A stretch of DNA of 64,000 nucleotides. Origin: Phoronis australis (taxonomy: Eukaryota; Phoronida; Phoronidae). The stretch is from the NCBI GenBank assembly GCA_002633005.1, contig NMRA01000023.1, positions 829,339 through 893,338 on the forward strand, read 5' to 3'. The translations under genes and the position numbers were made by a program. The notes beneath the pieces are model-generated. The model was not told the origin of the DNA and did no database searches. It was given only the letters and a program-made list of their open reading frames with translations. Of this stretch, positions 23,336 to 42,582 are shown one piece after another. How positions within the stretch are numbered: position 1 is the first letter of the stretch; each line of letters begins with the position of its first letter.

Positions 23336-25593
23336 AAGGAGAATGCCACCCGATTTAATTAGTCTTTTTGCCGTCTTAATCGGTCTATATCCACATCGCC
23401 TCGCATACGGTCGACCTTACCTTGCCAAGAGGTGTCGCGTTAACCCTTGAGGAAGGTGAGAAACCTCGCTGGTTCCCTGCGTGCTTAGCCCAGCCAGCAC
23501 GCAGGTATCACCTAGTGGCACGTGCTTTAGCATTGGTCGATGTAATCTTGGCAGTCATTGGTTAGCTTTACAACACCGTGAAAAAATGGCGGACTGTGAA
23601 CGATTTTTAGCCTTCGTTTCTGAAGTGATGTTAGCCGCGTGCTTGAAGCACATACATGCACAATAAACACATTATTATGTGGCCGAGCCGATTTAACCGG
23701 TGTGTTATTCATACTGTATAAGGACACTATCGTAAACAAAAGTCATCGACAGTAGAAAGATGTATTCCGAAAAGGCTCAATATTACAATTTCTAGGCTTC
23801 ACATTTCCTGAACATAATTTTAAGCACCGATTTGTCTGTACAACAGACCACATTTACACTTCAGTCCATCAGTCATGCCAGCTTGTTTGCACAAAGCGCT
23901 GCCTGTTGAGAATTCGACTAGCCAATCAGAAACGCCGGTGTAAAAAAATTTACAGAGGAAATTTAAGTGATACCTGCGTGCTGGCGCGGCTACCGCCCCA
24001 TCTAGCGGCACGCAGGGAACCAGCGAGGGTGAGAAACGACGCTAGCGACGTCAGTGGTTCATATGCAGAGTGAATGCCGCTATGTTGCGGTGCATGGTTC
24101 CCGCTTGTCCGAACAAAGCAGCTGTGAGAAAAGCAGGTATATCGTTTTTTTACTTCCTCGAGAGTCCGAAATGCTTAGGAAGTGGCTCATGGTAGTGAGG
24201 AATGTAATGTACGCTGTAAATAGCAAGTATGAGGCCGCGAAACATCTCCGTGTCTGTGGCCTGCCGACCGTGACAGTGCCTGACGATCGAATGCCGGCTT
24301 ACCAAATAACTCCATACGTTCCGTTGTCTGAGCTTGTTCACGGCGCCTCTCTAGTATTTCTTCATCACTGCATGATTTGTGTTCGAATTGATAGCATTTA
24401 AAACTTAACGATCCACCTGCGAAGTCGGGACTGATGAGCTCTAGCTCGTCTTAAGTCGGGATTGCGAGTTGCCATGTTCTTGGCGTATAGTTAATTACTC
24501 AGCGTTCTGTTTCAAAATGAATTATTCTCACCCTAACCAATACTTATATAAAACTGAAACAAAGTCTGTCTCATTAGATGCAATTTGTAGTGCCTTTGGA
24601 GCTAGTGTTCGTGAGTGCAAATGATTTGAGAAGCCAGCAATGAATAAATCACTGTGTTACCGGCTTTAGGTGCAATAAAACTAATTGACGGGACACCGAC
24701 TAGGCCGTGTGAGCTCATGCTAATTTAGTGTTTGCTGGCAGAAACTGTTGTGAAACAACTCGATTTCCATCCCACGGCCAGGTGCTAGGGTAATCTTTAT
24801 TTACATTGACATTACTCAAGTAATGATTGTCAATGTACAACTTCTGCCCTGACGGCGCTGAATTCACGGCCCCCGACGAGTAAGTAGATTTGCAGTTTCG
24901 TGGCTAATTCACCAACATAATCACGTGCACATTACTTTGGCTCACTACTAGGTAGTATTTTCTTGACTGGAAGTTTACTTTCCACTGACCTTTGGCTGCT
25001 TTATGTTCGTGATGTCTGATCAGTTTCCAAGCCACTGGCCGGGATACCGAGTGAATCCGGCCGGCCGCGACGGTTCTGATCGGGCTCCGAGCCACTGGCC
25101 AGGATAACAAGCGTTTTGTGTTTAGAACTCAAAAAATCACAAAGTCTAAACAACACAGATCTAGGTTCTTCTGTCTGTATCTCACGGAAAATACTTCGAA
25201 ATTATCTCCGAACATACCCCAAACTCCTACTACAGACCTTATTAGCCTGCCGAACTTTGTAGGCTACGGTGTGTCCAAATACCAATAAATCCGTAAGAGC
25301 GAAATAAAACAACACGCTTTTAAAAGACCTCGGTGTATTTTTAAGGGTTTTACGTCGAAGTTTGATGATTTATTGGTGTTAAACGATTACTTCAAGCGAT
25401 AAGCTGACACCAGTAACCCATGTTGTCAACTGCTGAACAGACTGCGTGTGAAACCGATGACGTCATTGGATAATTTTAACACCTCTGTCTACCGTCAGGT
25501 GTCAGGTAACGCAACCGTACGTGTCCTTATGGAGTAGAACTACTCGATCTAAATTGATACAAATTAGGTTGTTTTTTGGGAGGCATGCTCCTT
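23336..25593. mobile_element. TA-flanked inverted-repeat element (Tc1/mariner-like target), copy 1, with nested insertion
   Basis: The ends read AAGGAGAATGCCACCC (left) and, inverted, AAGGAGCATGCCTCCC (right), each flanked by TA. Copies are at 43937-45595 (opposite orientation, full length) and 53101-54236 (truncated). Without the 565-bp insertion at 23464-24028 the length is near that of the 1659-bp copy. TA duplication is the mark of Tc1/mariner-type integration. No complete transposase is visible, so it is probably non-autonomous. Both other copies keep an exon-like open frame that here has lost its acceptor. Confidence 0.8.
23464..24028. mobile_element. 565-bp MITE nested in the TA-flanked element, 8-bp target duplication
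   Basis: It has perfect 21-bp inverted ends, CCTCGCTGGTTCCCTGCGTGC. The 8-bp sequence GTGAGAAA flanks both sides (23456-23463 and 24029-24036), and the sister copy at about 53220 shows the unoccupied site once. Eight-base duplications are typical of hAT and P-type elements. There is no transposase. A degraded end of the same family lies at about 41605-41940. Confidence 0.88.
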
Positions 25594-26087
25594 TAAGACA
25601 GGTTGGAACAACTTTGAGAAGTTGCATCTTAAAATTGACTGAAATTTATGAGACAGTTTTCTTGAAACGGGACTCTGGGATCTACAGGAGGACTGAACTG
25701 ACGAACTATGTAGATTTTTCAGTTACCGTGACTGTAGTCTCTCGTCTGCTCGAAGCACTGAATCATACATGTACGTGGCGATCAGGAACATTTCTGGCGC
25801 ATGTATAGTGCACCGTGTCATGCGAACCGCAATGAAAATTAATTCTTTCCCGTGGTTGCTACGCATGTTTTGTACGTCTGATTTTTGTTCAAACGATTGT
25901 ATGGCTTTACGGTTAACATTAACTAAAATGTTTTTCATTCGAACATTTAAATGTTTCAGTGCGATTCAATGGCACGAGCGGAAGTTCTGGTGCATGATTC
26001 AATGTTTGTGTGCGTATTGTTGTTGTGCGTTAACAGTGTCGTAAAGAAGGGTGTGAAATTACGCAATATGTACCAGTAATAACAAAC
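25594..26087. other. No recognised gene
   Basis: A short unique stretch between two repeats. Frames on both strands are under 100 codons with no recognisable domain. Confidence 0.4.
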
Positions 26088-26990
26088 CTCATGTCGTGAA
26101 CACATCCACTAAAACAAGAAACTGTAGGAACACCGCATTTATCCACCTTCACTCTTATCAGGCTTCTATTGTGAATCAGCATGCGTGAATAATTGGCTGA
26201 TAAGCCACCTCTGGAACTACTTTGGGCTGAATGGATGACCAGGCCATAAAATGATAATTAGCCAAGACCAGTTACTATAATGCAACAAAGAACAAGTAAT
26301 AATGTCTTGCATCACCTCGCCTTGGTGGAAAGCTGTATACTGTATTGGCTCAAACAAACGCTTAGAAAATTTCATTTCACGGGGAGGGGATGCTTATTGT
26401 AGTGAGCCTACTGCAGTGGAAACCCGGTTTCCCAAACGGGTAAAATCGGAAGCTAGGATTCATCAAATTTACGCTCTGTGACGTATTTGTAGCCTATGAC
26501 AGCCTTTCTACAAAATTGTGGTGCATTGCTATCAACTTCCGTTGTTAAATTACGATAATTTTTCAAAAAATTGTGCTCATCACAGGGCGAAAACTTGCCG
26601 ACTGATGCGTCGCTGAATCGCGATCGTCAATAGGAAAACTTGTACTCTTGAATAAAAATATAGTTTCGACTCAACAAATTACCTGAAATCTTCCTGATGT
26701 TTTACAATTTTTAAAGTTCCTGTGGAGTCCAGATTAATTGCGATTAAGTCCAAATGTGCGCTACATCGTACTCCACAACACGAGAAAAATCTCTGGATGA
26801 ACACACATGTTGTTGTCACGTGACGTTTGTTTTGAAGGTCGTCTGCGTATGAGAGTGAGTGAGCGTGCGTGTGCGGGTCATCGACGATAGACTTTTTTGT
26901 TACAAAAGGCGGAGGATTATGCAAGAAAATGGCGTTTACTAGATTGTTTTTCACTTAAACGGCTGTAACGTGCAAGGTGAGTGCGCTCGC
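26088..26990. repeat. Dispersed repeat, copy 1 (inverted copy at 46.5-47.4 kb)
   Basis: It is strongly similar, in reverse orientation, to 46497-47385. A shorter direct copy lies at about 55190-55620. Shared landmarks are GGCGAAAACTTGCCGACTGATG and AGGCGGAGGATTATGC. ACCGCATTTATCCACCTT at about 26133 has an inverted partner near 27478-27496, which may mark the true ends of an element of about 1.4 kb. Confidence 0.75.
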
Positions 26991-28140
26991 AGAGTCACAT
27001 CTCGGAAGTTTCCGGTTTGACGGATGACAAAGAACGATCTCAATGAAATTACACAAAGTCGTTTTAGAGCTTGTAATAGCTATACAAAACGTATTTTGAG
27101 TATTAAAATGCATTTTTTCCAAAACCTAAATAACACACGGAGTAGTTCTACATTTATACAATCCTAACTTGGGTCCTATATTTTTGTATTCGTGCGCGCC
27201 GAATGAAAGTAATCGTGAGTGTTTCTGTGTTGCAAAATCTCTTATCCTGGGCCGATTTGAAAAATTCAAAGTTGTATTCGTATTTGTTTTCGCTCCTCTT
27301 TTCAAATATTACAGTAAAAACTACGTAAAATTCTCTCCATAAAAAGTACAGTTGTTAGGCTAGACTGTAATCAGCTGATCATATCCGCATGAGCGAAGTC
27401 AATTATCCTCGCTCGTGACTCGATGAATAGAGCAGCTTGGCGGCATCCCTTTGAGCATGAGCCGAGCGCGTCTCAGCCAAGGTGGATAAATACGGTCTAG
27501 TTCAATTTTCCATACCCCGCCGTTTACCTTAAACACCGGGGTTAGAACCAATTTTATTTAGTGGGAATGTTCATAGCATGTGATGGAAACGCGCTGAGCC
27601 AAGAGTTGAGTATGCCTAGCTGTCAAGTGGTGCTGGCGGCCGCGACCAAGATAGTGGGTGGTTTGAAACGATAAAAAGCAAGGGCGATGGATGAGAGACC
27701 CTAATTTACTGGTACCACACTGAGGCGCCACTGACTGTGTCAAGCATGTCCCGGTTTAATCCTGGTCTGAGATAATATATTGATCCTAGCCAAGACGCTG
27801 GGTCTTCTTTTTTTCTAATTCACTGAGTAACTCAATTTGACATGTGTCACGGTGATAGCGCATGAAAAGCACACGATAGTAGGCCAATGGCCACGTCTCA
27901 CTGTGACATTGTTAGGACCAAACTAGACGAAAGGATTTGCATTGTCGGTCTACAGTAAAATCAAGTAAAGTACGTCCACCTGTATATACGAAAGCAAACA
28001 CATGTTCATTGGACCAGTTCCCGTTTTCCTATTCCAGAACTAAACACATGGGCGGCCCACACTTTTTTCAGTGTTGCGCAGCCCATGGTCTATGGGCGGT
28101 GCATCACAGGAGGGCTATAGCCCCCACTTGTTTCAGTGCT
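26991..28140. other. No recognised gene; repeat margins
   Basis: The first 500 bases may be the remainder of the preceding element, up to the ATAAATACGGT end near 27496. After that I see no domain, RNA gene or further repeat with a sister in this window. Confidence 0.35.
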
Positions 28141-28144
28141 CGGT

Positions 28145-28860
28145 TGCCTATATGAAACAGAGACCAGTTTCCATGACAGCGTTCTGCAACTTTTCCAGAC
28201 GTGAGGGGTGCTGAACGTTCGATAAAATCTGGCTCTTTTGTTAACTGCGCAGCACTCTTGTTTGTCCCGTATGACAACAAACAGGCCAATTATCTCCCAG
28301 GCTTCAAAGGGTTAATGAAACCTGGCAGAATGGGTTCCATTCTATAGCCCAACAACAAGTTGGGAAGTTTACCCCTGTAGCCAATCTCTTACACGACTGA
28401 TTGACTCCATTCTGACATTTATGGTTGGAGGGCCAGCTCTCTTTTGTTCGATAATTGCTCTAATCTCCAATAAGATCCTATCTACCGGGACTGGGCTGTG
28501 ATGTTAAAAATAAAAGTTAAGTTACTACATATTTGAACATAAACCAATAGCATTTCTGACATCTTCGTCAAATGGTGATCATGTTTAGTTGTTGAATCTC
28601 CAAAATCGCCCAACTGCAACCGAAGTTACGACAATCTATTATTTCCGAATAAACCAATTCACACTGAGTTAGACTGTGTTCACGCGTGGTCTGTTATAAG
28701 CCTAGACGATGATTAGCCTGCTTGTTGTCATAACAGACAAAAAGAGTGAGCATCGATGGCAGTTAACAAAGAAACTAGATGTTATCACACGCTCAGAACC
28801 CCCTACGTCTGGTAAAGTCAATGAACGGGAAAACCGTGTCATGATTCCCGCAAGGGGCGC
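28145..28860. repeat. Foldback repeat with arms at 28145-28290 and 28706-28860
   Basis: TTTGTTGTCAT...CAGTTAACAAA and a tail with TCTGG(T/A)AAAGT appear inverted in the two arms. Inside, 28335-28400 (AGCCCAACAACAAGTTGGGA) recurs at 53030-53098 and partly at 42410-42465. 28490-28680 recurs in the same orientation at about 46085-46300. Confidence 0.6.
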
Positions 28861-29981
28861 AAGATGCATAAGTCACCTACCGTACAAAGAATCCTGTACT
28901 TATCACGAATGAAAACAGGTTGATAAAAGCGGTACAGTATTCCTTTAATAAACAGCTGCATCTGAAAGAACTGGATCTTAAACAGGAAACGCCCTGACTC
29001 TTTCCCTCCACAGTACTAGAGAGTAAACTATCAAAGAGGAAAAACACAGTGAGCTAGTGCACACAGTGAGCTACTGCACTTCATTCTGGCTGGCCCCAAA
29101 GCCAGTGATGTTGAACACAAAATGTTACTCCTGCATCAGTAAAGTTTGGATGTCAAGGAACCTAGAGGTGATACTTTCTTCAAATATAGGTCCAAATGCT
29201 TAGCTGAAGGAGGGGCTATTCCAGTGAATTTCTGTTGCGATGAAACGACAAATTTAATGTAACAGAACATGGGATCAATTAACCTTAACAACTGTACAAG
29301 ATTAATAACATAACCGCTTAGAAATAGACACATTTCACAAGCACAACTCTGCTTGGTTTCAAGAGGAACAGCCACTACCCCTGTAGGAAATGAGAAAAAC
29401 GGCACCATACGATCTGGCTAGTATACATACCACGCTTAAGAGCTTGGGTCACAATAAAATAGCATAAGTTACACAAAACTAGCACAGTTCAAAAAGCCTG
29501 TCGTATACGTGTACATGTACCGAGTAAACAAGACAGATAACGTACAGCAACATCCCTCGCGCATCTCTTAACCATTTCTAACTGTTTCACAATGAACCTA
29601 TGCCCACACCTAAGAAACCTTGTACTGAATTACACTTCTAGGCAACAACTGCTAACACTAACAAGGGAGGTTCAAAGGTGATCCCTGCAATGTGTGATGG
29701 TCTCGGGCAACAGATGTCCCTAAAGACAGTAGGAACAAAGATTTTCATCCACTATCGTTAGAGCTTTTTGGATGCCATCACTTGACACTATGACACTATC
29801 AACCAAAGACTCAAAGTAAACAATATTATATAAGTTACATGTATGCTGCAACATTTTTAAAAGAACTGCCTGAAAGCCCCCCTCCCCCCCGGGCTATAAG
29901 CTGGCTGACTGCAGGTCCAATACGCCAAAAAAACACAAAACCTTAACTGAACCAAACACACACTACACAGCTATCAGCTCC
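28861..29981. other. Downstream flank / 3' UTR of YIPF3
   Basis: It directly follows the minus-strand YIPF3 stop codon. Part of it must be 3' UTR. ATTAAA-like signals on the minus strand occur near 29252 and 28943, but I cannot tell which, if any, is used. I see no other gene. Confidence 0.45.
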
Positions 29982-36825
<6,844 letters not shown>

Positions 36826-37205
36826 TTTCCCCTGAAAGTAAGTAGCAATTTAAAGCAACTGTTGCCTGCACACTTCAGTAATTTACACGGATGACACGAA
36901 CATGCCTGATGAGTCCAGAACATAATTTGCTCAAGAGTAGTCATGAAGAGACCAGTGACTCCAAAAGACAGGCGTGGATAATTAGTGTGGAAGGCTTACT
37001 GAATTATCAGAAACTTATCGCCATATTGGATGTTGAATGTCTTATAGGCAACTGCATAGCCTGTGGCCACTGTAGGCAAACATGGGCAATAACAATGAGT
37101 TACAGTTAACACACATCATATCGCGATTTGAGCATATCTATGAAAATCTGTAAAGGTTCACTCGACCTTCCCTCGCCATTGCCATTTTGAGGTACGTCTC
37201 CAACA
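36826..37205. promoter_or_regulatory. Upstream region of YIPF3 (5' UTR and probable promoter)
   Basis: It immediately precedes the YIPF3 start codon on the minus strand. No TATA box is evident, as is common for housekeeping genes. No other exon is seen before the repeat starting near 37206. Assigned from position only. Confidence 0.4.
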
Positions 37206-37727
37206 TACTATACTACAAGGTATGACACTCAGAACTTGGAATTCCACGGGTGTTTCACTTCAGCCGTCTATATCAAAAACAAAACTCAATAAATACACAA
37301 ACAAGGGATTCAACAAACCATGAGCAATTGTTCTTTCTTCTGATAGCATTTACATCCTGCTCCAGCGAGTTTACAACAAATTTGCGGTCAAAGCACAAAA
37401 ATCTTCCCAAAAACCCAATACCTACTGTCAATGTGTCCCACGGAAACTGCCGATTTGTTGCGAAAGGTCATGTCGACAACAATAACTCCAACCAGACCTT
37501 TGTGTAACCTTCCGTAATGAACTGGCAATTGCTGTCCATCCTTAACTTATTGGATAATTCCGAACCAACTTGCGTGGGACACATTGACAGTGCACATGGA
37601 CTTTATGGGAAGAATTTTGTGCTTTGACCACGATTTTGTTGCAAACTCGCTGAAGCAGGACACTGTCTGTAGTGTAAATGCTATCAGTATCACGACACAA
37701 GAAAGAACAATGGGGCTATCCGGAAAA
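37206..37727. mobile_element. Palindromic MITE, truncated copy
   Basis: The sequence folds back on itself. The left arm includes AATTCCACGGGTGTTTCACTTC and GCTCCAGCGAGTTTACAAC, and the right arm carries its inner part inverted (GTTGCAAACTCGCTGAAGCAG). The outer right end is missing after about 37710. Family members are 47484-48191 (complete) and 41097-41270 (one end only). It holds no coding sequence. Confidence 0.8.
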
Positions 37728-39435
37728 TCTACAGTAACTAGAGGGCGCCCGTGTACCAGTAGTGATAGATTAACAGTCTCGATTTCGCGAGCCCTTTAAA
37801 TACATAGTGAAACGTCTTGCAGCCGTGCCAGCTGAATCTGAGATTGCATGAAAAGGGTGCTTCTATGAGAGGAAGTAAGCACGACTTCATACAAAGGTAA
37901 GGTTTGTGATTATTTTAACGATTATTCCATGATTATTCTACCGATGCCTGTTAACTGAGGTACTAGCCGATGTCGTCTTCGAGGCAGTCGCCAGTCGGGT
38001 TAATCTTTGTTTGTTGTGATATGTGATACGATACTTGACGTAGCAATCGGGATCTTTTTGTACATCAAAGCATTATTATTGTTTGGAATGATTTCTAACA
38101 GTTTATCAGTGACAGTTACATCAATCAATGCTGAATGTTTATGCTGTGAACTCGATACAGGTTAATGAGTTAAGATTACAATCCAAAGCTCAATGGCAAA
38201 GGGTACATGAGTGACAAATATCCATTGCATTAGACTATTTGTTTACTCCCTATCATATGTCTTCTGGAAATCTATTACACGTTGAAATGGAAATCTATCA
38301 CGTCAGTTTTCACGTAACTTTTGGTTTTTAGGTTTGAGGGCTTGTACCGTGCAGAGAAGATATGCGTCGCTTCTGCACCGTCCTTGAATGGACAAAAATT
38401 GTTTTTTAGCATTTGACAGCAGCTAACCGTGCAACAATATCTTCCCATCCAGTGCAGATCTGTTGTTAAAACCTACTTTCAATATTGGAGACAACGAACA
38501 AAGCCTTTGAAAAGGAACAGCTATTTTTCAAGAAAGGTATGTAAGTCATTTTGTTAATTTACTTATTCAGGTCCTTAGCGGGGCATTGGCATGGGGGGTT
38601 GTAATATTCGGTACAACTGAAAGTGTGGAAATAACAGGTAATACATGTTTGGGGAACAGAGCATGGTGAGGTAATTTTTAACCTTCATGAAGTCCCTTCA
38701 AGTTGATTTCATGTAACTGTTTTGCTACTTGTATCAATTGTAAACCCATGAAAATATTTTACATTTTCTGAATTCACAGTGACTGAATAGTCTTAACTCA
38801 TGCCTTGAAATGTTGCAAATTGTTATAAATTCAAATGACTGCCATTTTTGTGAAAATTGCATTTTTGATGGTGCCTTACGATTTGTAATTACTCTTAAAC
38901 AACACAAATATTATCCATCATTTTTAAATGACCCAAGTCTTCATATCTTCTGTTAGAAGAAAAATTAAAAGTCTGAGAAAGGGTTCCCTCAACCTTAGAC
39001 TAGAAGTATGCTTGACAGACCCATGAACCTGTAATCTGAGTTTAAAATTGCAGAAAGTATCAGAATTAGAAAGGCTTGAAAATGGGTAACAAAGGTTTGA
39101 AGTTGTCTCAAAAAACTTGTATATTTTGCAGACAGGTGATGCATTTAAAGAATTGTTATGGCTAGAAATAAAAAATAAAGACACAGTTTTATGCAATACT
39201 TATTATATACTGTATACACCCTTGGTTTCTGAAAATAGTAATTATTTAATTTTATGTGAAACTGTAGAGCAGTCACCATATATTTTTGTAAAACAGGGAT
39301 AACATTTTTGACCCAATCTGGAGCCTGAGCACTTAATTATTCATATTTCAATATTTGTTCCAGGTTCAGTGACATTTTAAGGCCACTTCAAGCTGTATCA
39401 TAGACAAGCTTTGTTACTCCGTTCTTTTCCCACAG

Positions 39436-39660
39436 CACTCCCACACACCAGCAGTGCTGCATGGCACAATGTACAAGTCAGTGGCCCTGGAGAAATGTGC
39501 CAGTGGACTGTCTGTGTATTCAGACGAACTATATCTGACTGCTACACAAATAAGCCTTGTTGGCGAGGATGCCCTTTCACAGGCAATGAGTCATGTGTGG
39601 ACAATAGCTTATTTCCTTTCCTGGAAGAAACATGAGGGACTGAAGCTAAAGAAGACCTAG
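39436..39660 (+). CDS. Candidate terminal coding exon, unrecognised protein
   Basis: After TTCTTTTCCCACAG there are 74 open codons and a TAG. The peptide contains HGTMYKSVALEKCASGLSVY, then SDELYLTATQISLVGEDALS and ends with a Lys-rich tail. The composition looks coding, with mixed hydrophobic and polar residues and no low-complexity bias, and the acceptor has a good pyrimidine tract. A partner exon could be 39134-39300, but I could not confirm it. I do not recognise the family. It lies in the part of the left arm that has no counterpart in the right arm, so it could be a retro-inserted or transposed gene fragment. Confidence 0.42.
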   Translation, partial: HSHTPAVLHGTMYKSVALEKCASGLSVYSDELYLTATQISLVGEDALSQAMSHVWTIAYFLSWKKHEGLKLKKT

Positions 39661-40787
39661 TGACACTCTGGTCTAGTTCAGGGTCTGATTTTGGGCTCAA
39701 AACGACTCAAGTGATATGCTGCTGTGTTTACCTTCAAGGGTCTAATTGTGGATGTTATTGAGGCTGAATGAGGTTACATGAAAGAAAGCCACGTGTCAAA
39801 ACTGGACCATTTTTACAAGCGCTTCTATAGGCCATTGAAACTAGATCCTAGTGAAATGAAAGCCAAAAGCTGAGTGACATTAAATTTTCCTTTCAGAAGG
39901 AAGGCTTTATACTATTGGTAAAAACTTTTCAATTTGGTACACATTATGGGGAAATGACATTCAGTGACTGCATCGATTGTCTTATTGTATGTTTTCAATT
40001 GTAGCTAGCTGGATGAGAATCTGCTATGCACAATATTTATAAACAAATGGCACACTGAAAAAGCACAGAAAGAAACAACATTGCGAGGGAGTCCACAATC
40101 AGGCATATCAGGTGCTGAATTTCTGAATTACGTTTAATTCCCTCAGGTTATTGTTGAAGGATTGCTTTTCACTTTGTCCAATGGTAAAATAGATGGTCGG
40201 GTGGTTGGTTTCAGTTGTTTTCTCTCACCTGTAACAGAATAGTTTTAGAAATATTAACAAATTGTAAAAGAAAAGACAAGACAAAACTACTTTTGTAAGG
40301 CAGAACATACTTGACATTTCATCTTCATGTTTATGTGTAGAAACTAATAACCTTTGTACCCAAGTCTTATTTAATATCTGAATTAAAATATGTGAAACAG
40401 GCTAAAAGTGATTTAACAATGTGTATTTTTCATGACACTTAAAATGTGCTTCTGATCTCAACAAGTAAAATTCATTCTAGGTGTCAATTTTTTTCCAATG
40501 CAATGTTACGACATTTACTGAATTAAGGCTTATTCATGTTAATTCGATAACTGATCTGATAGTCCTGGGGGTGGGGTCCACGATAAAACAAGGAAACTCA
40601 CTCATCTAGAGAATTTTATTGGAAACAGCATAGTTTTGAAGAGAAAATGCTGTGAAAAAGTCATTCTTGACTTCTGTGCATCACGTACCATACACCTCTT
40701 ATTTTGGGAGCACTCCCTCCCAGGACAATATCGTGCTGCTAGCCTACCCGGCATCATGTTGATAGAAACTGATTGCTAAAAACTTAC

Positions 40788-41017
40788 CAAGTAATGTTGT
40801 GTAGTCTCCGAATGGAACAGCATAGTCATAGAGCAAACACGGGGCTTCAGCATCCACACACTTTTTGTCAGTTAGTTGACCCTGTTGACTGCAATTGTCC
40901 ACGAATATAGTAACCTTAGGTCTTTTGGGAATTTGTGGCCACTTGTCGAAGACTTGCACCAGGGAAATTAGCAGTAATAAGGCTTAGCGCGACGACGTAT
41001 TTTGATAAAAATTCCAT
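40788..41017 (-). pseudogene. First-exon copy of an unrecognised signal-peptide protein (left arm)
   Basis: ATG at 41017-41015, then MEFLSKYVVALSLITANF (hydrophobic, signal-peptide-like). After this the frame is out of step with the conserved following part KWPQIPKRPKVTIFVDNC. A two-base loss relative to the right-arm copy (42583-42813) explains this. The end has a good donor, CTTG|GTAAGT. Paired cysteines (DNC, KKC, APC) suggest a secreted or lumenal protein. A palindromic GCGCATGC-type site lies 30 bp upstream. I do not recognise the family and cannot see following exons. Confidence 0.5.
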
Positions 41018-41096
41018 GTTTTACCAGTTGTTTACATGCAGACAGCCACGCATGCGCAATTCAATCACCACTAGTACTGTAGCGACACCGCGAGGA

Positions 41097-41270
41097 GAAT
41101 TCTCTTAATAGCTGCATTGCTCATGGTTCGCTGAACCCCTGTTTTGTGTAAATTTATTGATTTTTTGTTTGATATGGACAGCTGAAGTGAAGCACCCGTG
41201 GAATTCCTTGTCCCGAGTGTCATACCTTGTGGTATACGTGTAGTGTATTGGGGACGACAGAAATTCTGAT
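41097..41270. mobile_element. Solitary end of the palindromic MITE family
   Basis: It carries GAAGCACCCGTGGAATTC and GTGTAGTGTATTGGGGACGA, as in the right end of 47484-48191, but has no opposite arm. It forms the outer boundary of the large inverted repeat on this side. Confidence 0.7.
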
Positions 41271-41466
41271 CGCTGAGCCTAGCCCTGGCCCTGGGCTGAC
41301 CTGTGACTACTACGACTACCTGGAAGTACAGTTGAGTTTGATTTCTAAAAAAATCATAGCATGGATGAACAAAAATCGTGTGCTTTCATAAAATTCTGTT
41401 TAACGGCGATATAGGCAATAATAGCTAAACACAAACACGCTCATTTCAGTGTAACTTCAATCTTAC

Positions 41467-41499
41467 CTGTTTACGTTGCCAACTTTCGTCAGCGGCCAT
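41467..41499 (-). CDS. Possible short first coding exon (11 codons)
   Basis: On the minus strand, TTAAAATGGCC (good start context) opens MAADESWQRKQ followed by CAG|GTAAGATTG, a strong donor. Start-plus-donor this close is typical of a first coding exon, but no following exon was found in phase and the family is unknown. It lies in the spacer between the inverted-repeat arms. Confidence 0.35.
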
Positions 41500-41620
41500 T
41501 TTAAATTAGCGACATCTCTCGGATCTCTCACTCCACTATTTTCCAATTTTCACGAAAGACGTCGCTCTAGTCGGTTGGCGATACAAGCAATGAGTGGTCC
41601 CCCGGCTGGCTGGTCCCCTG

Positions 41621-41920
41621 CTAGGCAATGACCATCGCCTCTGTTGGCCCGAACCCGATTTTGGGAACTGAAATAGGGACTGCAAGAAGAAAAAGTTTCA
41701 TAACGGGAGTATTTGTTCGAGTTGGAAGGACTTAAACACATCGACAACTTCCTAGTAATTTGTTCCTCTATGCGCAAAAGGTATTCAAGTATAACAACGT
41801 GACTTTGATGGATTAGTCGGTGCGAGGCATAATTCGCCGAATTACGGCGTACAGAGCGCCTATAGCCTCTGTATCGCCTCTGGTTCGGGCCCGGCAACAG
41901 AGGCGATGGTCATTGCCTAG
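41621..41920. mobile_element. 300-bp MITE inserted inside another element's end, 7-bp target duplication
   Basis: The inverted ends are CTAGGCAATGACCATCGCCT, extending about 35 bp. TCCCCTG flanks both sides (41614-41620, 41921-41927). The joined flanks reproduce the end of the CTCGCTGGTTCCCTGCGTGC family seen at 23464. The minus frame 41550-41897 is a by-product of the palindrome. Confidence 0.85.
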
Positions 41921-42582
41921 TCCCCTGCGTGCCGCTAGCTACTGAGGTCAGTGGTAGCCATGAGCACGCCGGTACCTGACTGCAGGTATCAAATGAGACT
42001 CGCAGTCAGACAGCGCGTGACACACGGTCTGCCATATTGATGATGAACGCTATGTTATAATTATATAGTACCTATTTTTCAACTGTTTGTAAACGGACAG
42101 TGCCGGGCTGTCAAAGGGGCCGCTCTCTGGCGGGCGCGCCATTACATCAATGTATTCCCCAATTTTTTAGAATGGCCCTGAAAATTCCTTGACCCGAAGC
42201 CACTCGATTCATACTATCAGAATATAGACAGACACTGTTTTTAGTTGTATTCTTTTGTTTTGTTGTCGGGTTCTTTGCGGACTGACGGAGTTGCCGGATT
42301 CGGGCAGGGCATGACCCTTGAGTTCAGTATGATGATGTAATTTGTTTACTGCAGAATAGTGTGGAACTTTCTAGAAGACTCCAGCAACACAGTGATTAAT
42401 GCAGTCTGGAATATTCTGTAGCCAATATCTTACACGACTAATTGACTCCATTCTGGAATTCGAGGGCCAGCTCTCGTTCGGTAATGGGGCTATTCGGAGA
42501 ATTCTCCTCGCGGTGTCGCTGCTAGTGGTGATTGAATTGCGCATGCGTGGTTGTCTGCATGCATGTAAACAACTGGTAAAAG

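Larger units (their letters stand above)
37728..41096. repeat. Large inverted repeat, left arm
   Basis: It pairs with 42470-46078. Matching landmarks are the 37.73-38.16 kb block with 45.60-46.08 kb, 38340-38530 with 43560-43790, and 40600-41060 with 42530-43190. This arm has about 1.5 kb (39.0-40.5 kb) absent from the other arm. The other arm has the 1659-bp TA-flanked element, whose empty site is seen here at 38171-38172. Confidence 0.88.

Noticed and set aside
24054-24401. 115-codon plus frame recurring at 45.2-45.4 kb (minus) and 53.2-53.5 kb (plus)
   Set aside because: It is internal to the TA-flanked element and antisense to the splice-bounded frame; it breaks differently in each copy.
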